Positions 43,925-54,200 of a stretch of DNA of 64,000 nt are shown piece after piece. The stretch spans positions 608,597 through 672,596 of the forward strand of contig CAJNDS010002790.1 in assembly GCA_905221605.1 (NCBI GenBank), read 5' to 3'. Position 1 is the stretch's first letter. Each line of letters begins with the position of its first letter. The notes under the pieces are model-generated. The model ran no database searches. It had not been told where the DNA came from and was given only the letters and a program-made list of their open reading frames with translations. The position numbers and the translations under genes are program-made. Source of the DNA: Symbiodinium natans. Taxonomy: Eukaryota; Sar; Dinophyceae; Suessiales; Symbiodiniaceae.

Positions 43925-44905
43925 ATTGAAATGATCTGGGGAAGGCACCGGGGCTTCCCCAGACCATTGACAACTTTAAAAATCCTGCCGTTTAGGGTTT
44001 AGGGTTGTGTTTAGTGTTCAGGGTTTAGTGTGTAGGTTTTAGTGTGTAACGTTTAGGGCTTAGTTTTTAGGGTGTAGTGTTTAAGTTTTTAGGGTCTAGT
44101 GTTTAGGGTTTAGTGCTTAAGCGTTTAGGGTTTCGTGTTAAGTGCTTGGGGTTTGTGCTAAGGGCTCTTAGTTTTTAGGGTTAGTGTCTAGGGCCTGGTG
44201 CTGAGTGTTTAGGGTTTAGTGTTAAGGGTTTCGTTTTTAGGGTTAAGGGTTTCAAGGATTTTTTCAATTTTAAATGATCTGGGGAAGGCACCGGGGCCCC
44301 CCCAGACCATTTCTCAAAAACTCTTTAGAAATTTAAATGGTGTGGGGAAGGCACCGGGGCTTCCCCAGACCATCTGAACTTTTAAAATCCTTAAAATCCT
44401 ATAAAAATCCTGAAAAATTCTGTTGAAACATTCTCAGGATTTTGAACGTTTTAAAGCCTTTTAAAAACCTTAAAATGCTTCAACATTTATGTGGCTGCCC
44501 TTTTAGGATTTTAAGGTTTTAAAGTTAGTTGTCAATGGTCTGGAGAAGCCCCGGTGCCTTCCCCAGACCATGAAAATTTTTACAAATCCTTTAACAGGAC
44601 AGGATTTTAGGATGTTCAATTCTAAAACCCGTAACTTCCTTAATTTTGAACGGCTGCCCCTTTAAAATTTTGAGGTATTTTAGAATTTTAAGGGATAAAA
44701 GTGTTCAGGTTTTTGAGGACTTTAAAGCCTTCTAAATCCTGAAAATTTTGAATGGCTTTACATACCTTAAAGCCCTTAAAATTTCAAAAGGGCGGCCCGT
44801 TCAAAAAACAATTAAGGATTTTAAGGGTTTTTAAAATTTGAAATGGTCTGGGGAAGCCCCGGTGCCTTCCGCAGATCATCTAAACTTTAAAAAACCCCTA
44901 AACCC
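43925..44905. repeat. Family of five GGTCTGGGGAAG hairpins in an A/T-rich field
   Basis: At about 43931, 44273, 44336, 44534 and 44850 a stem of about 20 bp recurs: ATGGTCTGGGGAAG, a short GC loop (CCCCGGTGCC or GCACCGGGG), then CTTCCCCAGACCAT. Copies are in both orientations. The spacer DNA is AAAATCCTTAAAATCC-like. Such a stem could be an element terminus, a terminator-like RNA hairpin or a small-RNA source. Confidence 0.85.
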
Positions 44906-44964
44906 TGAAAAGCCTCAAAATTCTAAATGGCTGCCCTTCTAAAATTTTATGGAGCCGCAAGGGT

Positions 44965-45755
44965 AAGAGTGATTTTTTTTTGCTGTGCCGGCTTTTTTGC
45001 TCTGGGGGCCTTCTGCGTTTTTTTTTGCTGTGGGGGCCTTGTGCGTTTTTTTTTTTTTTTGCTGTGGAGGCCTTGTGCGTTTTTTTTTTTTGCTGTGGAG
45101 GCCTTGCGCGTTTTTTTTTGCTGTGGAGGCTTTTTCCTTTTTTTTGCTGTGCCGGCTTTTTTGCTCTGGGGGCCTTCTGCGTTTTTTTTTTGCTATGGGG
45201 GCCTTGTGCGTTTGTTTTTTTGCTGTGGAGGCCTTGTGCGTTTTTTTTTTTTGCTGTGGAGCCTGCGCGTTTTTTTTTTGCCTATGCCGGCTTGTTTGCT
45301 CTCGGGGCCTTCTGCGCTTTTTTTGCTGTGGAAGCCTTGCGCGCTTTTTTTTTGCTGTGGAGGCCTTGCGCGTTTTTTGCTGTGGAGGCCTTGCGCGGTT
45401 TTTTTGCTGTGGAGGCCTTGCGCGTTGCTGCTGTGGAGGCCTTGCGCGTTTTTTTTTTGGCTGTGGAAGCCTTGCGCGTTTTTTTTTTTTTGCTGTGGAG
45501 GCCTTGCGCGTTTTTTTGCTGTGGAGGCCTTGCGCGGTTTTTTTTTTGCTGTGGAGGCCTTGTGCGTTAATTTGCTGTGGAGGCCTTGCGCTTTTTTTTG
45601 CTGTAGGGGCCTTGTGGGTTTTTTTCGCTGTCGGGGCCTTGTGTTTTTTTTGCTCTGGAGGCCTTGCGCGTTTTTTTGCTGTGGAGGCCTTGCGCTTTTT
45701 TTCTGTGCTGTGGAGGCCTTGCACATTTTTTTTGCTGTGGAGGCCTTGCGAGAAA
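44965..45755. repeat. T-rich minisatellite, unit TTTTTTTTGCTGTGGAGGCCTTGCGCG
   Basis: About 27 tandem copies of a roughly 28-bp unit whose poly-T tract varies from 3 to 14. A second version, with GCCGGCTTTTTTGCTCTGGGGGCCTTCTGCG, is interspersed at its left end. Frames on both strands (FFFCCGGL or KKKRARPPQQ) are artefacts. Confidence 0.92.
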
Positions 45756-45759
45756 AAAA

Positions 45760-45833
45760 TCAACGCAGCGGGGGGGTTGAGGGGGGCGCAGCCCCCCCCA
45801 TTTGCAAACACACGGCTCGCACGACGGGTTTCA
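45760..45833. repeat. Left flank of the LINE: satellite unit broken by the insertion
   Basis: The unit GCAGCGGGGGGGTTGAGGGGGG...ATTTGCAAACACACGGCTCGC ends in ACGACGGGTTTCA (45821-45833), where the satellite sequence stops. The same 13 bp resume the satellite at 56218-56230. Confidence 0.88.
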
Positions 45834-46511
45834 CTCGAACTCGAACTCGATTCCGCAGCGGTCTGGTCTGACCTACTAGCTAGCTGTAGTTCATGACATG
45901 TGTCACGGCCGCTCTGTGGCGGCGGCTAACAGCTTCGGGTATGGACAGCAAGAGACGTCCCGCAGGAACCGGAGTTCAACTAGACTGCAGGCAAAACGGT
46001 CTCAAGCGCAACAGAGCCTACCAGGACCTACCGTGAACAGGAAAGAAATACGTGCACGTAAACTCACAGGGACAGTGTATGTACAAGGGATACTATTCTA
46101 CGGCCGGTCTCACAGTTCGCTCACTCACAGGTCTAAACAGTGTGGGCACACTTGTGCCGCAGATGTCCTGGGGCCGATGAAGGTGCGGCACCCCTGTGCT
46201 GATGGAGCAACGCATGACTGCATATGGTGACATGGTTGAGAAAGGACACGGTACACTGAAGAGGAAGAGCACGAAAACACTCAGGGAAAGTGTAGCTATC
46301 TCATTTTCTCATCACTCAAGACTCCTTATCAGGGCGACCCGGACATGAAGTGCCGGTATCATGGCTCTGTGGCCGAAAGGTCGGCTTCACATGTGCCTTC
46401 CCTGTACATAGGAACAGAGACAAAGATTCAGACAGGGTTGCAAGCCTGTCCCCCCAAGCACCCTAGATGGGGGTGCACCCCCACTTTTGTGAGAAAAATA
46501 AGCTCTCATCG

Positions 46512-47345
46512 TCAGGCCGATCCGCTTTCCCCAGCAGGGGGCCTGCGGATGCAGCCAAGCACATAACAGTTGGACTGGATTTCGGGACTTAAGGTTTCAA
46601 GCCTTTCCGATGCGACACCGTCGTCCATGTACCAGGCTTCTGTCCTGCCCGGTATCAAGCCAACGGTTCTGTAGTGTCCTGTGAGAACTGATTCACCCAG
46701 ATGCACAATGATAGAAATGAGGTCATAGGCAAGCCAATCACACGCTATGCTGCTTTCACTTCGGAAGATCGGCAGGTGGACACAGCGATTGTTGAATGTA
46801 AGAGGCACACGGGTCTTCCTCGTGACACCATTGGTCGTGGTATATCTAGGTAGAACAAGGAAAATGTGAGTCGGAGCTGTGCAGAGCGCATGCGGTTGGG
46901 CCTGCAGGTGCCAGCTAAGGATGAGGGTGTCCAGCTCCCCGTCTTGGATACCTCCAGGTGCTGCCAGAAGCAGCAATGGCGCAGCGGGCTCCCTGATTTC
47001 AGTTGTGCATCCCTCCTCAACCGCAACTCTCGCCTCCCAGTGAACGAGGCTATCAGTCCAAGCAAGCTTAGGGATGATGAACTGTATGAATTCACTCACA
47101 TCATGCTGTCTGTTGGGCTGCGCCCAGCCTAGCATGTACATGCGGAGAAACATGGCTGCATCCCAGTGCGTTTTGGCAAGTGCCTTCTGCCAAGCATCGG
47201 GTATGCGGCTCCCCGGCCTGAGCTGTGCTTGCCACAGGGTGGCAGTTATGACGGAGTTGATGTAGCAAGTGTTGCCACTATTTTTAAGCTTGAGGCGAGA
47301 GACACTCGGCACACCAGCAGGTGGCCGTACGCTTCCTGCAGCGCT
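46512..47345 (-). CDS. USP-type ubiquitin hydrolase domain (C19) of the LINE
   Basis: The frame is open from 48332, but only its last 270 or so codons look coding. Residues are numbered from 48332: KNSGNTCYINSV is the Cys box (C356), QHDVSEFIQFI corresponds to the family's QqDa.EFl block, LTGHYRTVG is the His box (H553) and WYMDDGVA gives the Asp (D570/D571), followed by SNCYVLGCIRR, the usual final strand. The domain is about 250 residues, short for a USP but with all catalytic boxes. It would cleave ubiquitin or a ubiquitin-like protein. It follows the basic ORF that stops at 47345 and lies in the -1 frame relative to it, so expression probably needs a -1 frameshift or separate initiation. 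Confidence 0.88.
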   Translation of the reverse strand, partial: SAAGSVRPPAGVPSVSRLKLKNSGNTCYINSVITATLWQAQLRPGSRIPDAWQKALAKTHWDAAMFLRMYMLGWAQPNRQHDVSEFIQFIIPKLAWTDSLVHWEARVAVEEGCTTEIREPAAPLLLLAAPGGIQDGELDTLILSWHLQAQPHALCTAPTHIFLVLPRYTTTNGVTRKTRVPLTFNNRCVHLPIFRSESSIACDWLAYDLISIIVHLGESVLTGHYRTVGLIPGRTEAWYMDDGVASERLETLSPEIQSNCYVLGCIRRPPAGESGSA

Positions 47346-48202
47346 CAGATGTTTTCCAGGGCCTTTTGCAGTGCCATTGCCAGTCCGTGGCGTTGCTGGT
47401 TTGGCGGCTGCAGTTGCGCCCCCACCACATTCCAAACCGCGCAGTTGGCCAACTGTCGCAGTTTCTGATGCAGGATGTCTGCTCTCGGGTCTCTCATGGC
47501 TACTTCGATGAGGAACACTGCTTTGTCGCCTTCCTGGGGCTCTTGCTTGGGACGCCTTTGGGCGCAGAACCTGGTGACCAGATCCGGAAGACACAGCTCG
47601 GCGACCTGGTTGATGAGCTCCGTCGCCTCTTCCACCTTCAGGCTCTTGGCCGTCGCCGACGGCTCCACCTTTTTGGTGGCCGAGTTCCACTCCTGATACA
47701 CGAAGCGCTTCTGCTGGTCTAGCCACTGATGCTTCATCGCATTCTCCACGGCCGTGGGATCTCCCACCATCAGTTGTACTCTTGCCACGACCTCTTTCAG
47801 CAGGAGGCCCAGCGCAACGATTCTCATCGGGGGGACGTTCTCTCCTTTCTTCTGTTTTTGTTGCCATTCCTGCCCCGCCTTGAAAAGCGGCAGCAATATG
47901 GTTCCTGGGCCTTGTTGCTGGAGGTGGAAAGTGAAGGATGTGTCCAGGCGTAGACGGTTCAGGGCGTCCTCCTGCTGCAGCGACAGATTTGCCAGGAGCG
48001 TCACCACCGAGTTCAGGTTCTCGTCTGCAATTTGTCGCCGGCCTCCCCGCTGTCCTCGCCGGGCCGCTTTGGGTCGCTTGTTCGGTGCGTTCTCGGTCTC
48101 CCGGTCCATTTCTCTCGGCTGCTTCGAGGTTTCTCTCATGTTCGTCGCTAGCCCTGGTAGTAGGTTGCCGAAGACGCTCACCACTTCCGTCGTCATGTTC
48201 AC
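47345..48202 (-). CDS. Basic helical ORF of the LINE (285 codons)
   Basis: It starts at MNMTTEVVSVFGNLLPG, 72 nt after the stop of the RT frame. A basic patch (NKRPKAARRGQRGGRRQ, about residues 41-57) could bind nucleic acid or direct nuclear import. The rest is Leu/Ala/Gln-rich helix, including SVVTLLANLSLQQEDALNRL and VARVQLMVGDP. No domain is recognised; by position and composition it may act like a gag or ORF1 chaperone. The overlapping 606-codon frame is Arg/Gly/Pro-rich here and is its shadow. The stop is ATC TGA directly after GCC CTG GAA AAC, where the USP frame continues at -1. Confidence 0.75.
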   Translation of the reverse strand: MNMTTEVVSVFGNLLPGLATNMRETSKQPREMDRETENAPNKRPKAARRGQRGGRRQIADENLNSVVTLLANLSLQQEDALNRLRLDTSFTFHLQQQGPGTILLPLFKAGQEWQQKQKKGENVPPMRIVALGLLLKEVVARVQLMVGDPTAVENAMKHQWLDQQKRFVYQEWNSATKKVEPSATAKSLKVEEATELINQVAELCLPDLVTRFCAQRRPKQEPQEGDKAVFLIEVAMRDPRADILHQKLRQLANCAVWNVVGAQLQPPNQQRHGLAMALQKALENI

Positions 48203-48273
48203 AGTGTAGTCCTATCAGGGCACATTGGAAGATCACATTGCATTGGAAGTAATGTCTGGAGGGGGAGGACCTG

Positions 48274-51200
48274 TCACACCACGGTGCCATTTCGGAGGAG
48301 TCGGGGCTTGACCTGTGCACATCGCTCCTCAAGTTTGCCGTTGGCGGTGACTGCCCACACGTCCTTGTGGGCCCTAACTATGTGTCGCTTCAGAGCCGTG
48401 GGATCGGCGATCCATCGCTTGCAAACACAGCAATGTTGCTTGAGGGACGACACAACATCGGCATCTAGCAGACTTTTCCAGCCTTGTTGCCGAGCAACAT
48501 CAAGAACCGGCTTTTGGGCTATGGGAGGCGGCTCATTTGCAGTGGCCTCCTCTGGAGCTTTTGGATTGGTGCTAGTATCTGCTTCGGGGCCGACCGCGGC
48601 TCCCTGAGTACTGCATTCCGGATAAAGAACAGGGCAGTATCCTTTTTCAATATGTGCTTTAAGCCCAATCCATGCCCCGTATTTGAATTTACAGAAGGCA
48701 CACTGGGGCAGACCTTTCAGTGCGTGGTTAGCCGGATCAAAACTGAGCAGTTCTGGCTTATCTTCTGGGTGCTTCCATGCCTTATGCTGTCGGAGGCTAG
48801 TGATAGTGCGAAATTGCTGACTGCAATGCGGACAGGTATAAGGGTCTGACTCCTTATCTTCAGGAAGCTGCTCACCTGAATTCATCGAATGGAGTGAGTT
48901 GATAGCCAGCGCGAGCTGCGCCCGGACCTGTGGAAGGGCCCTAATGTCGCTGGGGCACTCTGCTGCAACTGTCTCAAGTGCGTCATGCATTCTCTGGCCT
49001 TGGTTAGCGAGCGCCTGCAGGGGGTCCTCAGCATTGAGATGCTTCTGGATCTGTTCATTGGTCACTAGGGTAAGATGCGCCGGCTTTTTGGCAATAGCCC
49101 GCATCTGTCTGGCAGCCATTGCACGAAGATGCTTACGTCCTGTGGGTCTAACGCCCACCGCCAGTAGCCCGTGCGCTGCTGAGCTCCACACCCCGGCTCT
49201 CCAGATTTGGTACCTGGGACGGTTGTGCGTTACGCGTCTGGAGTTGATGGCTTTACGAAGCTGGCTATATTGACCCCTCGCCTTACGCATACGTAGTTGA
49301 ACAGTTTTCTCCTGGGCGTCTCTATAGGAAATGACGGTACCTAGGTACTGATGTGTTTTCCTGAGAGGGATCAGAATCTGCTCGCCGTGTTGCATGAAGG
49401 CAAGGTGTGGGAGTTTGTCCTTGAAGACTTTAAGTTTCTGCAAAATCCTAATGGCATCTGCTCCCTTGGCGTGACACAGCACGACCGATTTGGTTGCGCT
49501 GAGAGTCATACCGTGGTCGTTAAAGGTTTGCACGACTTTTTGGATGCCGCAAATGGCACCCTGAAGGTCTTCAGCGCTTTTTAACGTCCATGCGGCTAAG
49601 GCGTCGTCGGCGTAAAAAGTGAATAGCTGCGTTACCCAGTCCCAGCCTAGGCGCTCCGCTAGTGTGTCAATGATAGCAATTGTGTGTGCCACAAACAAAT
49701 ACGGCGCGACCGTACAGCCTTGTTTGATGCCTCGTGTGGTCGTGACGTGGTCCTCATGAACGCCAACTGAGCAGTGATACCTTGCCTCAAAATGGAACTG
49801 CATAAGTAGTTGCACCAGCGTTTCGGAGACCCCTAGTCGTCTCAGGCTAGTGGCAAGGGCAGTGCGAGGTACATTGTCGAACGCCCCCTCAAGGTCAAGG
49901 GAGAAGCATATGCCTCCTGCGCATTTAACCTGGGTAGCTCCGGCATGAAGGTCATATATGCTTTGTTTGCTCAGGGTCGCATACGCACGTGCCTCTCTCA
50001 GGTGGTTATGCACTCTCAGTAAGGCGTCTAGAACCCCTCTGCCGGCAGTATAAGCAAATTGCGGTCGAGTGACCAGCGCTTCCTCAAGAAGTGGTCGGAT
50101 GTGTTCTCTCAGCAGAGTACATACCGATTTCGAGAGAGGGTGGGAGAGTCCTATGGGACGAAGCCCGGACGGGCGGCTGGGGTCTTTCTGTGGTTTAGGC
50201 AACCATACGAGGTATGTGTCTTTCCACACGTGTGGGATGACGCAGAGGGACTCCTCCCCCCAGGATCGCATCAGGATGGGTTCCAGCGTTTTGGCTACCT
50301 GGTCACGGCACAATCTCCAAACTGCTGCCGGGGCCGACAACTTCGGCACCCCTTTGCGAAAAGGTAGTTTTCCTAGGGCCCAAACGAGGTCTTTGGCCTG
50401 AACAAGAATGGGTTCAGTGACTCGGTGATTGGGCAAATAGTCATCTCCCTGACAAAACTTGTTTCTGCTGTGCTTAATGAGCTCAGCCAGTTGTTCTTTG
50501 GGAGTGAGGATTTCTCCCTTTTCGCTGCGGATGTGTGTGCGCGCGAAGGGATTCCAGGGAGCTAATTTTCTAGCGCTCATCCACACTTTCCTTTGATCGC
50601 CCTTAGCGGCAGCTGCTTGAAGGTCCTCGGCGACAGCCTGCAGCTTTTCACGTTTAATTTTCTTGGCAGTTTGTTTCATCGCTATAGAGGCCACGCGAAA
50701 CTCAGTGTACTTTTTCCATTTCCGGAGAGTTTCGATTAAGCTGTTCGCTTTGGTGGATTTCCATTCCCTGTACTTAGCCCACATCTCTTTCGCGGTGTGC
50801 TTAAACTGCGGATTTTGCGAAACGCGGTTGTCAACTGCAGGTTCTGGAGGGTAGACGGTTTGCATGTGTTCTTTCATGATCTCATCCACCTGCCGCGTGA
50901 AGCTGTGAAGATGCAAGTCAGGGTCCAGCTTCTGAATATCCGCATCGATGAGGTGCTTTAACTTCTTAGCCCGGTCATCTGCTTGTGCAATGGAGTCTTG
51001 GATGCATTGCCTCGACGCCATCGAAGGTTTGACTGGGTTCGGGAGGCGACATGGCGCGACTCTACGGATGTGAGCCTGCACCGGGATGTGGTGATTGGCC
51101 TTCCATTTTCCGAGGGCGACTTGATGCATGGGTCTGCTGTGTCTAGCAGTGCGAGTTGCGTGCTGGACCCTACACGCAACGAAATCCAATTGTGTTTTGG

Positions 51201-54200
51201 TGCCTTGGTGCACGCACGTATGTGCCGGAGTGCAGTTCCACGTATTGAGGAGAGTGAGGCCGAAGTCCTGGAGTATTCCGAGAAAGTCATCTTCGTCAGG
51301 CGATCCCTCTACTTTGGCAACCACGGCACTACCTATCAATCCCCTCGAGGTTTTGATGGAGCAGTTGAAGTCTCCCGCAATAATCAAGTCGTTCCTTTGT
51401 GGACTCTTCATGATGCTAGACCGTATCGCATCCCAGATTGAGGCCCGAGCTTTCAGGTTCTCGGCTTTGTCAATGTTTGTCCTCCACACATGCTGGTAGA
51501 CATTCAGAAGATCGGAGCCGTTCTGTTGGTGATGTAGTCGAACCGAGAGTACTCTGCCTTGCCTAATAACCCTGTAGCTAACATTATCTTGCTTGCAGAT
51601 ATTCTGATGGATCAGAGTGGCAACTCCTGAGCATTTGTCTTTGCCTGTAGCCCCTGAGGAGACGACGAACCAGGGGCCGGACGAGAAGGTGCGGCACCCC
51701 TCCTGTTTCCAGTGTGTTTCCTGCACGAACACAATGTCAAAGTCATCTGGTTTCTCACTTAACCATGACATGAGTTCTTGCCAGGCCGCCTGCGACCCCC
51801 CGCTCATGTTCCAGGTGAGACATCTGAGGTGAGATGCTTTGTCAGATTTGGGATGCTTTGAGGGTTTAGCCGGCCGGTCATTCGGCCCCAGCTGGTGTAT
51901 GCCCCCTGTGGTTTTTGTCAGTGTTTCCCTAGTGTACCATGTGCCCTTATAGTGAGTGCCGCCTGTGGCATAGGCTCGTGCGCGAGCTCGTCGCAGCGAT
52001 CTCTTGGCGATCCACCCGATGCTGTTGTGGTGATTACGTATTGCCTGGCCAGTGTCTTCGCCCATTCTATTGGACTGTTGGGGCCGATGTTGTGTGGCTC
52101 CCACCACGGTACTGGAACCCGTGGTAACCCTCACGTCTGCTCGACCCCCATTTGCTGTCACGAAGCTTCCACAAAGGATTAGGATCCACATCCAGAAGAG
52201 ACTTCGAAAGCTTGGGGCCCAGCCGCTGGACTTGGGACCAGCGCGGCTCGGTGATGTGCGTCTGGCGGGCTCACCCATCTGTGTTGTAGATAGGTTAGTG
52301 GTGCACGTGGCATGTGTGCTGAGGATGTAGGGTCTCCTTCTGTAGCAACCTCTGATTCTCCTGGTGCAGAGCCATTTAGTTAGTCTATCTCTTTGCAGCG
52401 AAAGAAGCCTGCCTGCATAACCTTTCCCACCGACCAAAAACACTCCCAGCAGAAGGATGTGTCCCCATCTTAACCTAGCGTACTGACTCTCGGGACCTGG
52501 GACATCTCGTCGATCATAGTCCTGCGGCAGAGGCGAGGGGTTGTTGTGTATGCATTGGGTAGAGGAGACGGTGCAACGGATGTGATGATGCAAAACAACC
52601 CCCGTGTATGCTCTCTGAGCTGCAGTGCGGTCGTGGTCACGGTCATTGGGGGCCGAAGGTCGGCTTCCCCTGGAGGACCGGAAAGAGTGAGACCGAACGA
52701 TGGCTTGCATGACGAGGTCAGCAGCCGGTGGCCCCTCTGAGCCAAAAACTTCTTCTCCCGATGCCAGGATCCTGACGGCCTTTATACAATGCGGGGCCAG
52801 CTTGCCATCGGCACCCCGGGTTAAATAGTAGCCGTTCATTGAACGGAACCAGACGGCCCCCGATTCTTTCGGGGAGAGTATGATTGCGATGTCACAATGC
52901 GCGGGGTAATTCCGATATTCACTTTTGTCTACTGACACGCAATGAATGTGTGTCCGGGACTGGGAGAGGCCTCCCGTGATGATGCCCTTCGCCAAGATCG
53001 AGCCGTAGAAGTCCCAGTTGGTTGCATGGAGGACGTGCTCCGGCAACTCGGCATCCCCAAGGGGCCGCATGACCGCTTCATCACGTATTCCTTTCTTGGA
53101 GTGACCTTGAACCGCCCTGATGTAGAGATCGGCACCTCGCCATTCGAGCGCGAAGCGTTGCTTGTCGTTCCAGTAGACCACCGAGCGGATGTAGTTGAGG
53201 GTTGCCCCCTTCTCCTTCATGATGGAGGTACGTAAAAGGTCTGACACCTTGGTCCACCCTGCCTCGTCGAACGTCAAGCCGAAGTCTTCAGAGTCGTGCC
53301 TCAGAACAACTGACAGTCTTTTGGAGAGAGACTGATCCAGTTTCCAGTAGAGCTTCGTCGGCTCCCCAAGGGGGGCCGAATCGCGTGCTGGCATGGGCAG
53401 AGAGGTGCCGTCACTGCTGGCGTAGGTCGTCTCCGTGTAGATGTTATATCTCTCGACCCTGCGCGGGGAGTGGGGGATGCTGCCAGATTGATTTGGTGGC
53501 GTTTGCCCCGTTGGGTAGTCAACCTCCATCTCCACATAGGCATCAGACGAAGCCAGCTCGGCAGTCCTGGTTGCAGGAGCCGTGTTTCCCATGTGCTTGG
53601 AGGTCCTGTCCGGCATGTCATCATCTCTGCTGTCCTGGCTGGTTTGGTCCTGAATTGCCACACGGACAATTTGCTCATCATCCTTCAGCTGCTCGGTGGG
53701 GAAGTAGTAGTCGAATTTGATTGCCAGGTCTTGATGACTATCGAACCAATGGATTTGTTCATGCAGCGACATGGGGACTCCCTCAAACAGTGCGATGACG
53801 CTGTGCAGCATGCCGGCGAACTGGGTGAGGATGGGCTCGAAGTCCGCATCTTTGGACAGGCTCCATAACCAGCATTCCACAGCTGTGCCGAAGGTGGAGT
53901 GGTTCGCGTAGTGGAGCTTGTCTCTGGAAATCAGGCACATGGCAAACGCAAGGTTCCAGTTGCCTGCGGCCGGGATGATCTTCAGGGACTCCGAGTGGTG
54001 GAAGTCGTCATGATGCTTGACGAAGTGCCCCATTTCGAAGAAAGTTTTGAACATGAGGGCGACCTTCTTTTTGCGCAGGACATTGATGTCATCTTCGATG
54101 ATGGCCAGCAGGTTCCACTTCTCACGCACGGCTCTCAAGGATTGTGGAGGCACACTGTCTCGGGCAGGGGGGACGAACTGCTTGAGGCCCTCGGAGACAT

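Noticed and set aside
44927-45896. Frames of about 300 codons on both strands (FFFCCGGL and KKKRARPPQQ)
   Set aside because: Minisatellite translation; frame varies with poly-T length and no family resemblance.
47350-48332. First 330 residues of the 606-codon frame as part of the USP protein
   Set aside because: Arg/Gly/Pro-rich shadow of the better-looking 285-codon ORF on the same strand; only the part after it resembles a protein family.
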